NCBI RefSeq assembly: GCF_037975245.1
Contig: NC_092563.1
Coordinates: 12,576,001 to 12,640,000 of the forward strand
Direction: 5' to 3'
Length of the DNA stretch: 64,000 nt
Origin: Apostichopus japonicus
Lineage: Eukaryota > Echinodermata > Holothuroidea > Aspidochirotida > Stichopodidae
Each line of letters begins with the position of its first letter. The first letter of the stretch is position 1. The notes beneath the pieces were generated by a model that made no database searches, was not told where the DNA came from, and saw nothing but the letters and a program-made list of their open reading frames with translations. Below, piece after piece: positions 1 to 12,975 of the stretch. Both the position numbers and the translations under genes were made by a program.

Positions 1-3000
1 GCACTGTGTTAATATCGTTGATTGACTTTTTTCTGTGAAATAAGTGATCAACCCTTTTTACATTTTGTTGCTACAAGGTACATGGACTATATTGTTTTTT
101 AAGTAAAATTTACACCTCATCATGTATATTTTTGCACTCAGGTTTAAAGTTACTGGTGAGTTTGAAAACTTCATCTTTAGCACAAACATGATATCTAGAA
201 TAAAATGTCATATTGAAGCCAATGTATTGAACTGGAATAAGAAATGAAAATGGTGACAGTACTAATTGAATTAAACAATTTTTTTTTTTAATTAATGAAT
301 TTAACTTCCTTCTCTTTTTAATGTTGTTGAAAACTCATGGCAAGCAAATCGTCACAACTAATGTTTACAGACCCTATAACAGTAAAATTTTCAAAATTAA
401 CACTAATTAAAAAAAAAAAATCCACCATCATAATATCAGTCACTTTAATGTCTGTCTTTAGCGGACATCCTGAGTAAAGCAACCACACTCCATCCTTGAG
501 ACATCAAACAATTAGGTGTTTGGTGTCATTCATCATAAATTCATTGGGAATAATAAAAGATGATAAGTCTCTGAGGCTATTTTATTTCTAAAAATATTCT
601 GTACATTTGCAACTTGATGTGATCCTTTAACTTGTGAAAACCAATCAAGGAACAAACTTCACCTTTAAGGTGTGTATGAAAATCTTCAGCTCTATTAAAA
701 GCCTCTTAAAACCGATACGGACAAAATTACAGACCCTCAGGCAGAATCCTATCTCAAATAACGAATTGTTTGGTGGAAGATTAATTTAGGATTATTTTAG
801 GTATAATGTGTTTGCACCCAGGTTTACGCTAGCCATGAAAACTTGTTGAACACAGTAATTATTTTCTTACTAATGAAATAACATTTTGCTTTCCCGTATG
901 ATTGGAAGGGGCTTACACAAATCTCCAATCCCGAGGGGGAATACAAGCCAACCAGTACACAAGCACAACAGTTACTGCACAGCTGTAACCTGCATACATG
1001 CATGTAGAATAAATGTTGTTTTAATGTTATCCTATAGCCTTTGCAATAATAAGCATAGCACCACCAAGAACTGGAGTAGTGAAAGCTTTTCAAGTTCCAG
1101 GGCCTTTAATAAGTGTCTGTGCTACAGAACTGAGAAACGTATGTCAGATACAGAAAGTTCAGTGATATGACCAAAATAATTAAAGTAACACAATCATGCA
1201 TACTCGGTCAAACCTTAATACTGGTAATGAAACCTCCTAAAGCAACCACAAGAATCCATTATCTCGGATCTGTCGACTTCAGGAACTAAAATCCAGTACA
1301 CTGGTCACCGATTGTCGGCATTTTCTAACCAGGAAGTTGATATTTCTCAGAAACCCATTCGTAGGTGGACATGAAAATGTCATAGCAACAGGAACAATGA
1401 CTTTATATAATGTGACCTTGATATAATGTGGCCTTTATATAATGTGACTATATAATGTATCAGTTTCCTATATGTGATAATGACTATATGTTACCTCCTT
1501 GCTCACTGAGCAGACATGTTAAATGAAGCATTTAGTTTCATTGGTTAAGAAGGGCTGTACAGCAATGCAAAAGTCAAACCAAGTTGTCAGAAATGACCCA
1601 AAAAGCTACAAAAGCTAAAAGGTAAGATCAGTTACTATCAAAATTCCAATTGACACTTAACAGCCTCTTCTTTAAAAAATTGTTTCTTTCGCTGAGACAG
1701 ACATTCGTTTTCGACTCATGTAATGATCAATGTCGAAAAATCATTTATAGGATCCAAAATATCCCGGAGCGTACTTTTCACAAATTTACAAAAGCTAAAA
1801 TTGGGCATCAACAACTGAGAACAACCTACTTAGTTGTACACGACAGCAGTTGAACTTCCAAGTTCAAGGATATAGTTGTTTCCTCTAATGGAAGGTACAC
1901 AAATTTACAAGAAAGGGTACCTGTACGGACATATCCATATCTCTTTAAAGTGTACCCTTATGGACATATATCCATATCCTTGCCCCCCTCTCTTCGTTCC
2001 CTCCTTCACCTCTCACTTTCCAAACCACCCACCCTTGTTTAAGTATTCCTAGTATTCCCCCCTCTTTCTCCACTCATTGATTATCACAACTAGTCACTCA
2101 AGAGAGACTGTAGAGAAAACATGTACAACCCAAAAAAAAGATAACAATTTACTTTGTATGACTGCAAACTCATGTCAGACTTGAAACTAAGTACAAGGTC
2201 CCAGCTGGAATTGTGGTCTTTTATCTATTTTTTTCCTCCTGAGAGGTCCTTGGGATTAACTTGTCATCCCTGTCAATCCACTGTTATCAGAAAGCCACCT
2301 GAAATCTTGTACTTGTAAAAACATAGCCGACCCCTCTCCTTTACTCTTGGTTTTAATCACTGCCAACAATCAACTGGACAGGACCCTCAGACGAGTACCC
2401 ACCTGAGAGATGGTTATGTTACACAGCCTTGGGAGCAGCAGGGGCCCCAGCGACCTGCCTCTGAATCCCAGGAGGGGCGGGTATCACTCACAGGGCAAAA
2501 ATTGGAAGTCTATTTTCCCAACAAGAAATCAATGTTATGATGAAATGTTTCCCCATCTATGCGAGGCAGAGATAAATGCGGTATAAAAACAGACACTATC
2601 AGAGGAGGGAACATTGCAAAATATTGGCCGATATCTGACGGTCCAAGGTGGTCAGTCCAATTACGGTGGTTGGTCGGGATTGACAAGTGATTGGTACCCG
2701 TCAATCAGATCTATCTATAAATGGTTCTGTCTATTCCAAGGTTATGTTCGTCATACATATATAGGAAATCTCTCCAGAAGTCAGATATCAACATGTATTA
2801 TCATCGTGCAATCAAGGGTAAATAGGAAACAATACAAGATGGAGAAAAATGCCCTTCCATCATTGTCTTAGTATGGGTATGTTTGTGACCAAGTAATGGG
2901 AGCATTTCCATATGGGCATTTGCTGTAATATCTTTAGCTGAATTTGAAATATTAAAGTTGTTATGCCATATATCTGTTCCAAATACACAGCTGACAGTTT

Positions 3001-3474
3001 GAAACTGCATTTTGATTTGACTTCAACATGCTGTTTTGTATTCCATCGGATATTAAAATATGTAGCAAAGAAGGTCGTTAGCTTGACTAGTCTTGTATAG
3101 GTTTCATTTCAAACGAAAACATAAAAATGAAATTTGAAGAAATTCCCAATTTTGCCTGAAGAGTGTTTATTAGACTACCATGAAAAGTGTCTGGGTATTA
3201 AACAAATGGTGAGGGTCTGTTACTTGTTTTGGGTCTTCTTTTGGTGTGTTTTATCTTTTAAAGGGAAGAGTTTCCTTCACAGGAGGCCTAATTCATACCT
3301 AAAACCAAAAAAACCTAATAAACCTAGAAAACCTTAAAACCTAAAAAAAAAATCAGAATTTCTTTACAACTTTTGTACAAACTTTGATCAAAGTTTTTGT
3401 CTGAACAGTATTGATCCAGGCGATCGATATTCCACGACTGAGAGGTATGATCATGGAAGACGAGCCGTCGTCCA
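1..3474. other. Non-coding AT-rich DNA
   Basis: No exon with convincing splice sites and no complete transposon is visible. ORFs here are short and have no recognisable product. A short tandem repeat lies at 1401-1460. The C/T-rich stretch near 1980-2070 and the A/T runs look like simple sequence. It may be intron or 3' flank of the SOWAH-like gene. Confidence 0.5.
1401..1460. repeat. Short degenerate tandem repeat
   Basis: The phrase tatataatgtgac recurs about four times with 14-18 base spacing and small differences. It is too short and AT-rich to say more. Confidence 0.6.
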
Positions 3475-3591
3475 GGGAGCTTGGAGGAATCGACAAGAGG
3501 GAGCTTGGAGGAATCGACAAGAGGGAGCTTGGAGGAATCGACAAGGGGGAGCTTGGAGGAATCGACAGGGGGAGCTTGGAGGAATCGACAA
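3475..3591. repeat. 24-bp minisatellite, about five copies
   Basis: The unit gggagcttggaggaatcgac plus 3-4 bases repeats about five times with near-perfect identity. The period is a multiple of three, so both strands stay open and give 8-residue repeats (ELGGIDKR on plus, SKLPLVDS on minus), but nothing supports translation. The high identity suggests recent expansion. Confidence 0.9.
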
Positions 3592-6500
3592 GTGGTCCCT
3601 CTCACACTACTCACTGCTACATACACTCAAAGAAAGAAACATCTACAGAGCAAACCTTGAGCAGACCTTGCGCAGTCTGAGCTCACTTTAATATGTTCGC
3701 TGCCCTGTATGATTTTAAAGCATAATGTGAACTAAAGAGGCTCACGAAGCGAACTACAATCAGTTTGTACGTAGGTCTTCAATATGAAACGACGGTCTGC
3801 AGGTGATTAGCTGGAAATTATTCTCCAGCAAACTACCGACTAACAACCTTACTTGGAAGATCCTCAAACAAATGAAATAGAAAAACAACAATAGTCTTGA
3901 ATCTATACCTTATAAATATGTCTATCTGAAATGTCAGCAAAAATGTTTCATATTAAAGGTGTAAAGACAGGTGGGGGGAGGAACAAAAAATCTTAAAGTA
4001 AATAAATTTGCAAAAATGTTGACTTTGATAATACTTACAAACTGTAGAGGGTGTGGTCAAGAGAAACGCAAATGGGTATCCAGTCAGTAAATAGCAGGTT
4101 CATGAAAAAGCAAGAGAAGAAGAAGATACATGAGTGAAAATCGATAAATTGGAGAATAGAAAATATGGAGACAATTTCATTACTGCAAAAAAATATATAT
4201 ATATATATAATTAACTTAAATATAATATTTTTTAATTTTCTTGGTATAATTCATGCTTTAATTTATTAAATATATAATTCTTTTGGTGAAACATTGGAGA
4301 GATTTGAAACAGAATGGCTTATTATTTACCATCAAGTATACTTCCCTTTAGGTTGCGGTAATGAATATATGGAATTAAAATATCTATTAGTATGAGCAAG
4401 GTTTGGTCAATATAGAATCTTGGGAGCACTTTGTCACAATGCAATTTTGATGAATTGCAAGTAACTTTTTGTGTTTGATTTCGGTCAAAAAAAATTTATA
4501 CTGTTCTAGAATCCACTTACATTACTTTCGTGTCTAGACGTGTACAGGTTATGCAGGTCTTACTGTATTTCTGTAGAACAATATAACTATGAGCAGTGAA
4601 GGTATTATAACTACTTTGTATTTATCCTAAGACTAATTAAAAGTACAACAGTGTTCAGTTCTGACATACTATCAAAGCAATACGGTGACACTCTTAGAAT
4701 TTAAGATAACATACAAATTTCTGTCCACGAAATGACAACAGAAGCAGCATGCACAGTTGTGACGCAGATCTTGTCACCACAATGGTAGTTATTGTTCATG
4801 TGTAATTAATCCAACACCCAACCCTGTTTATCTGTCATTCTTCAAATATGGCAAGTAAACAGCATCATGTAACCATATGCCCTCTATTATCAATTTGTAA
4901 ATAGTTCTTTACAAATGCAAATAACACAAAAAAGATGAAATTTTCAGTGAGGAGGGGGAAAAAAAATCGTAATGGTTCCAAATTGAGCTATATAGATAGT
5001 AATTAAAATTTGTGAGCTTAATGTCCAGAGCTGTTAAAAAACTGAAATGATGACTCTCATAACAAAAGACACCTGCAAATTGGAAGGCCATAAAACCAAC
5101 ACACCTTTAGTTAACAGACAGTATAAATAGTATTTAATATAATATATCAAATAATCATAATAATCGTAACAATAACCTATTGCCGTCATACTAGAAAGAG
5201 ATGAGTGGGGTGAAGGTACTAATGAACCTCTTGAACAGAGCTGAAAACATTACACTGCCATCACTGATAAACTGCTGGCCACATCCAATATTGACCCACA
5301 TAATGAGCAGATTGAAAAATGATCTTTTTGTGGGTGTGGGGAGAGGGAGTAGACTGGGATCACATTGGGGATGGGGAGCAACAGAGTGAAAGAACAGGAA
5401 TAGGAGGGATACCACATGCCCTTATCTGATTGGTTGAAAATTCTTTGTGTGAAGTACCATCCCAACTATCATAATAACTTAAATGGTGTGAAGACTCACT
5501 CACAAAGAAACGTCTAATGCCGGTAATCTGACCTAGTTTCGAATGAGGTAAAACAGAAGTGTTAGACACCACCATCGATCCCAGAAAATATGCACACAGC
5601 TTGCTACCTTCGGTAATTAGACACCAGTGTACAGTCAGTACATACAGCTGCGGTCAATACCCATAGCACAGTGTACGGTACAGCGATGGATATCTCAGGT
5701 CCAGCTAAAGATAACAAGGGTATCACTTTTTATTACTGTCTGCATTTTGTAGCAGAAAACTTCACTTGCAAGCAAAGGAAAGTTAACATTTTCAGAGCGG
5801 GGCACGTGGTTTGGGGCAAGTCTTCAATGCCTTTAAGCCGATATTGACATATGTAAACCAAGAGGAACTCGATCCCTAAGTGTATGAGATTCCTATACTA
5901 TTTGAACATACTGTAGCGTATGCATGTTATTTGCCTCATAACTTTTATGGAAAGTTTAAATTGTAGCTATCGCGATTACCTTTTGTTTTAATGTCCCAGC
6001 CATTCTAACTGGTTGCATATAGCCAATTACTGAATGTTGGAGAATTTTGCAAAAAATCTTGTTTCTCACAAACCAAAGTTTACAAGTGAAAGGTTAGTAG
6101 GTTCATACTTCATGACTCTCACGGGTGGGTGTATTAAGTAGTTTTCCAGGGGAAAGGTCAGAGATGCACACGAGATCAGATCTGATTTCATACAATGAGT
6201 TTAAGTACACACTTAAGACCACCTTAAATAAAGTTCTCTCTTACACGGAGATGGCCCCTCCTTTCCTTAAGGAATATTGACATATCGTGAAAGGCTTCCC
6301 GAGATTTATAAATAACACAAGAATGGATTTTCCCCTCAATCTGAATGGGATTTTAACTCCCCTCTTAGATGGCCTAAGCCACTTCTCTAATCATAATTCA
6401 GTAGATTTGGGGTTTTCAGAGACACTTGACTGAACATGACACCGAGGAATATGAATAGCTTCCTTTCCTTTGTGGCTACCCGACCAGAGTGGCAGTTGAC

Positions 6501-8939
6501 TCCAGCCGTGTTTGTACAAGCACCGCGCTCTAGTATATTAGTCCACACCGTGCTGTTTACTCTCGGCTTCAGGGGCCCGAGTACTGCTTGTTTCCTTTGA
6601 ATGAACCCTGCTAAATCCATGTTTCAAAAGGCCGCAAATGATTACTCTAGACTGAGAGTCATCCATCTTGTGGATAAATTACCACTGAGGTAGTTAGTAA
6701 CTCTGACCACTCTTGACACATCAACGTAAAAACCACCGACAAAGTCAATTTTGAGTCAACTTTCGATGCGGTCAGAGCGACACGTTCTGAGTGGAGAAGC
6801 AAATTTACCGAAATATTTACCTTAAAATATCTACCCAAAAAAAAAACATAATAAAACAAAATAGTTTATTCTGGATTCAATGACAGATTGACAGCCAAGA
6901 TCGATAATTTCGGGCATAATTGGAAACAAAAACTACTTACAATCAGTTTGATATAGCTGGAAAAAAAACTTTATTTTCAGTTGACTTTTTTAGATATGTT
7001 GCACAATACCACCACAGGACAAAAAAAAAACTTTTTGTTAGTATCTAGACCATTGTGACTACATCAATGGGAGAGGCTAATGAACTTCCCATCCTCCCCC
7101 CACCCCATTCTCTCTCCCCCCATCCCCATTCTCCCTCCCACCCCATTCTACCTCCCCTTCGTTGTTCCATGAAGTGACTCAGCCAGGTTCCATCTTCAGG
7201 AGTTGAATTTCATCTTCCGGATACAATCACGTGCAAACGTCAAAATTCGAATCTTATTTTCCACATTTTTTTACTTTCTCTAAAGTTGTAATTTGAAATT
7301 AACATGAAAAGTTGAGCATTTAATGGCCTCTCTTAAACTTTTTGGATTAAAATAATTTCAAAATTGACCTAAACCAAGACCAACCTATATCTAATTCGTA
7401 AGTATAGTGTTCTGATGGAAGCAACGCAAATGTATTATATCCTGTTGAATCTTTGAAACAAAACTGCAAAACCATCAAGTAAACAGACTTTAAACAAGTC
7501 CAGACCGATCACCACTACACCCAAACACTCCACTTGACCCACTTTTGTAATTGCACAACCTCCTTAAATAATTATAGCATTTATAAATTAATTTGCGACT
7601 ACAAAGTGGCTTCTTCCTCCCATTGTTGTTCGCACTTGGATGGTTTAAATCAACATTAACTTGGTCAGGAAAGAGCTTACAATTTGACTTGCAAGTTACT
7701 TGTATAAACAGCTATAAACTCCTGTAATTCAATAACCAAAAATCTATTGTCACATAACAATAACTGCGAGATCTTTGCTAATTACATTAGAGGTCAGAAA
7801 ATATACCTCATGCCATCTTCATCTCTCAACCAAAGTTTTCTTATCAATTCTTCTGGTATTTTTTTTTTCTCTCTTTTTTGTATTTATATTTATAAAAGAA
7901 ATAGGAGATAACTTTCCAAATTCATTTCTTTTCTCAAGTAGAGTAATTGCATTAACAAGATTATGTGGTTAAAATTGCATCTCAACTCTATTTGTTCTAT
8001 GGCTACCGAGAATTAGACATAGTTTTGGCGTCACTCAAAAAACAGTTACTGCCATTGTCAGAAGTAGATCTGCTGGGCAATTCAATAAGCTATCCTATTG
8101 AAGGTCACACCACGAAACAAAACTCTAATAGTTTCTTGACTTTAAATTCTTCACACATGAGCAGAGCCCATTTATGACTGGCAGAGTCTATAAAAGACTT
8201 TTACATTATTATATAGATCTATTTCATTTTTAAAATCTTTTAAGATTTATTTGATTATTGTTTAAAGATTTTTGGACAAAATTAGAAAAGGGGGCAAGAA
8301 ACATCAAAAACTGATAAAGAAACACTTAAGATGGATAAGATGTTGAAAAAATAAAGAAAGGTTTACATGAAACAAAACAGAAGGAATATGGTGACATGCA
8401 TGGGTATAAATCTGATTCTAATGGTCGATTCCTTTGAGAGCATTTATTTAAAAAAAAAAAAAAAAAGGCAATGCACTGCAACAAACTAATAGCATTTATC
8501 AGTTTTTCCTATATAACCATGTTTCATACATTACAATGGGAAGGGGCGGTATAGAGATAGATACTAGGATTGGGAGGGGGCAGGGGAAGGGTAGAAAAGG
8601 ATGGACCAGGATTGGAGTGTGCTGAGAAAACCAAGGATTGGTGGGATTAAGGCAGGACAATGGTGGGGCAGGGTATGACTACGAGACCAGGGGTTAATGG
8701 GAGAGTGGGGCTGATATAGCGAAGGATTATGTAGACTATGGCTGGGTGGAGCAGGACTGGGCTAGTATAGGGTTACATAGGACAGGATTGGGTTATGACA
8801 GGACAATTGATGATACTATTTAGTTTGTATTTGTAGATACGTTGAATATCTATCGTTGAATAATCGTTTCCAAAAGTTAAAAGGATGGTAGGGCCGGAGA
8901 ACGGACAGACAGTCACAAGAGACCAACGTTTGTTCTTTG
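3592..8939. other. Non-coding DNA, no clear features
   Basis: This stretch holds simple A/T runs (for example near 4190-4210 and 8450-8466), a C-rich patch near 7090-7160 and a G-rich stretch near 8530-8760 with repeated ggattgg and ggacagg words. A weak minus-strand splice-like pair near 5496-5524 was not accepted. No gene is supported. Confidence 0.5.
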
Positions 8940-8952
8940 TATTTGTAAATGT
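8940..8952. repeat. Left target-site duplication of the Penelope-like element
   Basis: The 13-mer TATTTGTAAATGT is repeated exactly at 10161-10173 on the other side of the element. The bases outside the 13-mers differ, so the duplication is exactly 13 bp. Confidence 0.85.
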
Positions 8953-9025
8953 AAAATGAAATAAAACTGTTAGCAAACTGCTTATCCACTAGAGAGCCTG
9001 TGTAATAGAATGTGTAAAAGTAAGT

Positions 9026-9068
9026 TGGCCTGACGTTTCGATCCTAGCAGGATCTTCTTCAGAGGCTA
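9026..9068 (-). ncRNA. Hammerhead-ribozyme-like motif in the Penelope-like 3' region
   Basis: On the minus strand the order is: TAGCCT (stem I 5' half, 9068-9063), CTGAAGA (catalytic core, 9062-9056), one extra A, stem II GATCC with loop TGCTA and GGATC (9054-9040), GAAA (9039-9036), C-G-U-C (9035-9032) with the expected cleavage after C9032, then AGGCCA (stem I 3' half). GCCU pairs with AGGC in stem I. Stem III is only about two base pairs (AC with GU) with no loop. Penelope-like elements are known to carry hammerhead motifs with very short stem III. The extra A between core and stem II departs from the canonical motif, so activity is uncertain. Confidence 0.7.
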
Positions 9069-9376
9069 AATGACAAGTTACAGTAACAGAGGGGACAAAA
9101 ACACGCACAGAATACAGACAGGTTAATGAGCACGGTGAACACAATGAGATGGATGAAAGGGGATTAAAAGTAGAAAGCAACAGGAGAAGAGGAGAGGAAG
9201 GAGATAAACTGTGGAGGGACAAAGAGAGGATTAAAGGCACAGGGTAAGGAATAAACTGGAGAGGGACAAAGACAGAAAGGTGTGAAGAAAAATGGAGGGG
9301 AAGAGAGCTGTAAGAGGAAGAGTGAAGGGGGGGGGGGAAGGGAGAAAGGGGAGAAGGAGTAGGGAACAGAGGAAAG

Positions 9377-10159
9377 TTAGTCATGTCCTTCCTGAATGTT
9401 CAGCCCATGAGGTTGAATGGTACGAAGGCGTTGCATCCAGAGCCTCTCTCTGCTGATACGTACTAGGTCAGGACGGCTACCTAAGGATTCAATCCCCTGT
9501 AGGGACATGTCGTTAATGGTATGGTTGGGAAGGTTAAAATGTTCTCCAACTGGGGTCTCAGTCTTCATGGTGTTGACTGTGGATCTGTGACCATAGAATC
9601 GCTTCTTGAGGGTGGTTTTGGTTTCGCCAACATACTGGATGCCGCAAACTCTACAAGAGATCAGATAGATGACATTGGTGGTAGTGCAAGTGATGTGACC
9701 CTTAGTCTTGTGTGTGAGTTGCATGCTGTGGCTGGTGATGGAATTGGATTCAACAATGTGGTGGCTGCAGACGATGCATCTCGAAGTACGATCACATTTG
9801 AAGGTACCATGCTGAATGGGTGTGGGGTTAGAAGTTAGAGGTGGAACAGCAGCACGTACAAGAAGGTCTCGTAGGTTGCGTGGTCGTCTGTAGGCGATGA
9901 TGGGTTTTTCAGGGACGGCTCGTTGGAGTCTATCTGAAGTGAGGAGAATGTTGTGGTTGTTAGAGGTGATTTTCTGAAGGGGAGGAAGATTTGGGTGGAA
10001 AGTAACAACGAGGGGCAGCTTGTTGTCGCAATCTCGTCCCTTTTTGTCCTTCACTGCCAAAGTAGATGATCTGGAAAGGGAGCGGACTCTCTGAATGGCT
10101 TCACGCACCCTTCTGGCACTATGGCCCCTGGCAATAAGGTGTTTTTCCAAAGCATCTGT
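9377..10159 (-). pseudogene. Penelope-like protein, C-terminal GIY-YIG fragment
   Basis: This open frame of about 260 codons lacks its N-terminus; the frame runs straight into the insertion border, and the apparent start is TTG, so no true start exists. Counting from that TTG: a Cys cluster (C119, C125, C128) typical of the linker zinc-binding motif; the GIY-like strand VIYLI (160-164); YVG (173-175); the Arg-bearing helix KKRFYGH (182-188); GEHFN (202-206) with the probable catalytic Glu and Asn; and RERLWMQRL (234-242). This is the GIY-YIG endonuclease of Penelope-like elements, which nicks DNA for target-primed reverse transcription. The reverse transcriptase palm and fingers are missing. 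Confidence 0.9.
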
Positions 10160-10160
10160 A

Positions 10161-10173
10161 TATTTGTAAATGT
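10161..10173. repeat. Right target-site duplication of the Penelope-like element
   Basis: TATTTGTAAATGT here matches 8940-8952 base for base and marks the 5' (truncated) border of the element. Confidence 0.85.
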
Positions 10174-12826
10174 GTTAGAGGACTGCACATACATTAAATG
10201 ACTATAAACCTACCCAAACTGAAATGCTTCCATATCACCTACCCCTCTATGACCTGTAATATTAGTACAAAGGTCTATGGTGCAGTTATGACCTTGAAGT
10301 ACGAGTTTAATAACAAACAAAGAAGAATTCACTATTGTCTGTTGGAATAGTTCAACTTAAGTTATGCAGCCCCTTTACATACCAGTTGAACACCTCTTAT
10401 AAAATCCAAGTTGAATCAGCCATAGCTTGTCTGACTCCAACAACAATTTAGACTATTCTATCAATAAATCCCTGTCAATAGTTGTTAATTAAGTCTATTC
10501 TTTAATAGCATAAGGAATTTCGAGTTTGGAAGTTATCATTCAGTTGGTTTAACATGCACAAAACGACATTTTTTGGACAGCTAGAGTGTTCAATCATTTC
10601 TATTCATAATGCCTAGGTAGCATATTAAATAGCTGAATGAAACAATAGGCATTATCTCTTTGTTTTCTTCTTGCCAATGCTGAAATAGACTTACTATGAG
10701 CTACTACAGAACAGGTTCCATTTAAAGAGGCAGAATAAACTTCACTTTTAAGAAATCAAAAATTTTTAAATCCCATAAGTTTAATATACCTGTAGCTTAA
10801 ATATCTGACGGGCTCAAACCTAGCCATACCCTTTCATATTATACAGTTTAAACTTTTACATTTTACTTTTCAAGAATTTTTGTTATAAAATAGGTGACTT
10901 TTCTCTTCATAAAAAATATATTATGACACTGTATAGTTTTAGCTGATGGATTTTCTACTGTTTGACTGGAAACAATATTTCCCTTGACTCAAGAATTAGC
11001 TTTGATATATCTTGTAAACCGTTGGCAAAAATCAAAAAAGTGATTGACTTACAATTAATATGAGCTAATAAGGTGCTTTCATCACTTGCCTGGTGGCAGC
11101 AAATCACGACAAGCACACATTATTTGGTGTGCCCATGATGTATAAATGCAGCAGAAAACTCTAAATTTACTAAAACTTTGAGAAAGTAAATATTTATGTA
11201 TTTGCTTTGAAAATCTTACAATATTCAGACCAATGAGTGCAACAAAACTTTAAATTTATCTCTTGGAGTTATAAGGTGAATCTAGTTTGCCACATGTACT
11301 GATTGATAAAATGCTTGGCACAAAAAAGTTGGCAGATAATAACAAATAAAAAATATAAAAATTAATTTAAAAAAATTCAAAATTCAAACTCAGAGTGGTA
11401 TAAAAACATGGAGGTACTGAAGTAGTAAAAGGTGTCATCTGGACACAAATCACAATTTTGATATTTTACAGTCCATTATATCATAAATAACATATTCATC
11501 TTTAAAATGCTTAATCTCTGGAATGTTCCTTTAAGGCTATAACACTGAAGATGTAGTGTAGGCTTAAATGTTAATCGATTCTTTGATAAATTCAATCAAA
11601 GCATGTCCTTTTTCCAGTTTCATATAAATAACACAGCCTCCTTCCGTGGATATTCATTTAACATTTGATGAATGAGTTCTACAATTGTTGAGCCCATAAA
11701 ACTCTTATATTTGTTTTCCCATTGAGTTACTGTGTTGCATCTAATGATCAGTGTTTTAGACTAAGTAGTCCAGCCAATTTAATTGACGAGCCACAGATGT
11801 TTAGAGGGTCATTTTTCCCTAAAATTTGGTATAGATTTACAGCCTGTACTGAAGGCAGTGTATTTTAATGAACTCATACAACAAATCACACCTACGTATA
11901 TACCTAAATTCATTCTTTACCATTGCCATGTGATTCATGTTTCTACAAAGTTCAGAATTGTGCCACAGAAACCTTTTTAAAGGTCAGTCATTGAATCAAA
12001 TTCAATATACTCTACTTGTCTTTTAAGTTATTCTACTTTTACGTTCTATTTTTTTTAAATCTTTATGAATCTTTATGAATCTTTAAAAGATACAGTTTAT
12101 TCTTTCCTTTTAATATTGGTATCCTTCTCTTTAATTATATATGCCATTCTGTTACACTATAATACTGCATATTCAAACCAATAGAATCATTGAAAGGGTA
12201 TTAATTTGTTATCAGTAGTAGCCACAAAGTTACCAACAAACAAAAAAGGAACAATATAAAGGAGGGCCTTCAATCAATTTCATTACTAGCTTGCTTGCTT
12301 ATGAAAACTTACTCCAAACAATATATAACTATATCTGCATTGAGTCTTCTTAATAACAGAACAAGACCAAAAACATTACCAGACTAGATGGCTATGACAA
12401 GTGTTTATTGATTACAGAAATCCTGCATTTCCAAATCAATTGTTTGCTTGATGAAAAGATTGAAAAAGTCTATAGAAATTGACGGGATATTGTCAATCTT
12501 TATATTGAATAGGTTACTTATTATACTAGTTACACGCACAGGAGTAATAATATTACAACCATAGAATTATTATATACATATTTATTTTGGTACAAAGTAA
12601 CTTTTTATTTATAAAGAGTATTTGTTAACTTGTCATGTTCAGTTTTGATATCACAGAGCTGCATCAATTCAAACAATGACCTTTGTTTTCTTTGTGTTGT
12701 GCTTTTCATTGTCTGTGGTTCTGCTAGGATGATGTCGCCGTCCATGTTGATGATGTGTGGTTACTAATATACTATTGTTTGCATGTATTTCTCATTATTG
12801 TATCATATATATAATTGAAATTGTAG
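10174..12826. other. Non-coding AT-rich DNA
   Basis: No exon, RNA gene or transposon border is recognised. A triplicated 11-mer (atctttatgaa) lies near 12058-12087. ORFs are short and lack coding features. Confidence 0.5.

Positions 12827-12975
<149 letters not shown>

Larger units (their letters stand above)
8953..10160 (-). mobile_element. Penelope-like retroelement, 5'-truncated insertion
   Basis: This 1208-bp insertion is bounded by identical 13-bp direct repeats. Read on the minus strand it starts abruptly inside coding sequence, carries the C-terminal part of a Penelope-like protein with a GIY-YIG nuclease domain, stops at 9377-9379, and continues through a purine/pyrimidine-skewed 3' region with a hammerhead-like motif at 9026-9068. 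Penelope-like elements couple reverse transcriptase to a GIY-YIG endonuclease, are often 5'-truncated, and make target duplications of variable length. The reverse transcriptase core is absent, so this copy cannot move by itself. The open frame is intact over about 260 codons, which suggests a fairly recent insertion. Confidence 0.9.

Noticed and set aside
1010-1100. Minus-strand TTPVLGGAMLIIAKAIG, resembling a membrane-transporter loop
   Set aside because: Flanked by stops within about 20 codons, without splice sites; no extended similarity.
5496-5524. Minus 29-base segment (VRLPALDVS) with splice-like borders
   Set aside because: Too short, and does not continue the ankyrin sequence expected there.
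8989-9384. 131-codon Pro/Ser/Leu-rich minus ORF next to the Penelope-like fragment
   Set aside because: It lies in the 3' non-coding part of the element, over a pyrimidine-rich simple stretch and the hammerhead-like motif.
9521-9838. 105-codon plus ORF
   Set aside because: Antisense shadow of the GIY-YIG coding frame.
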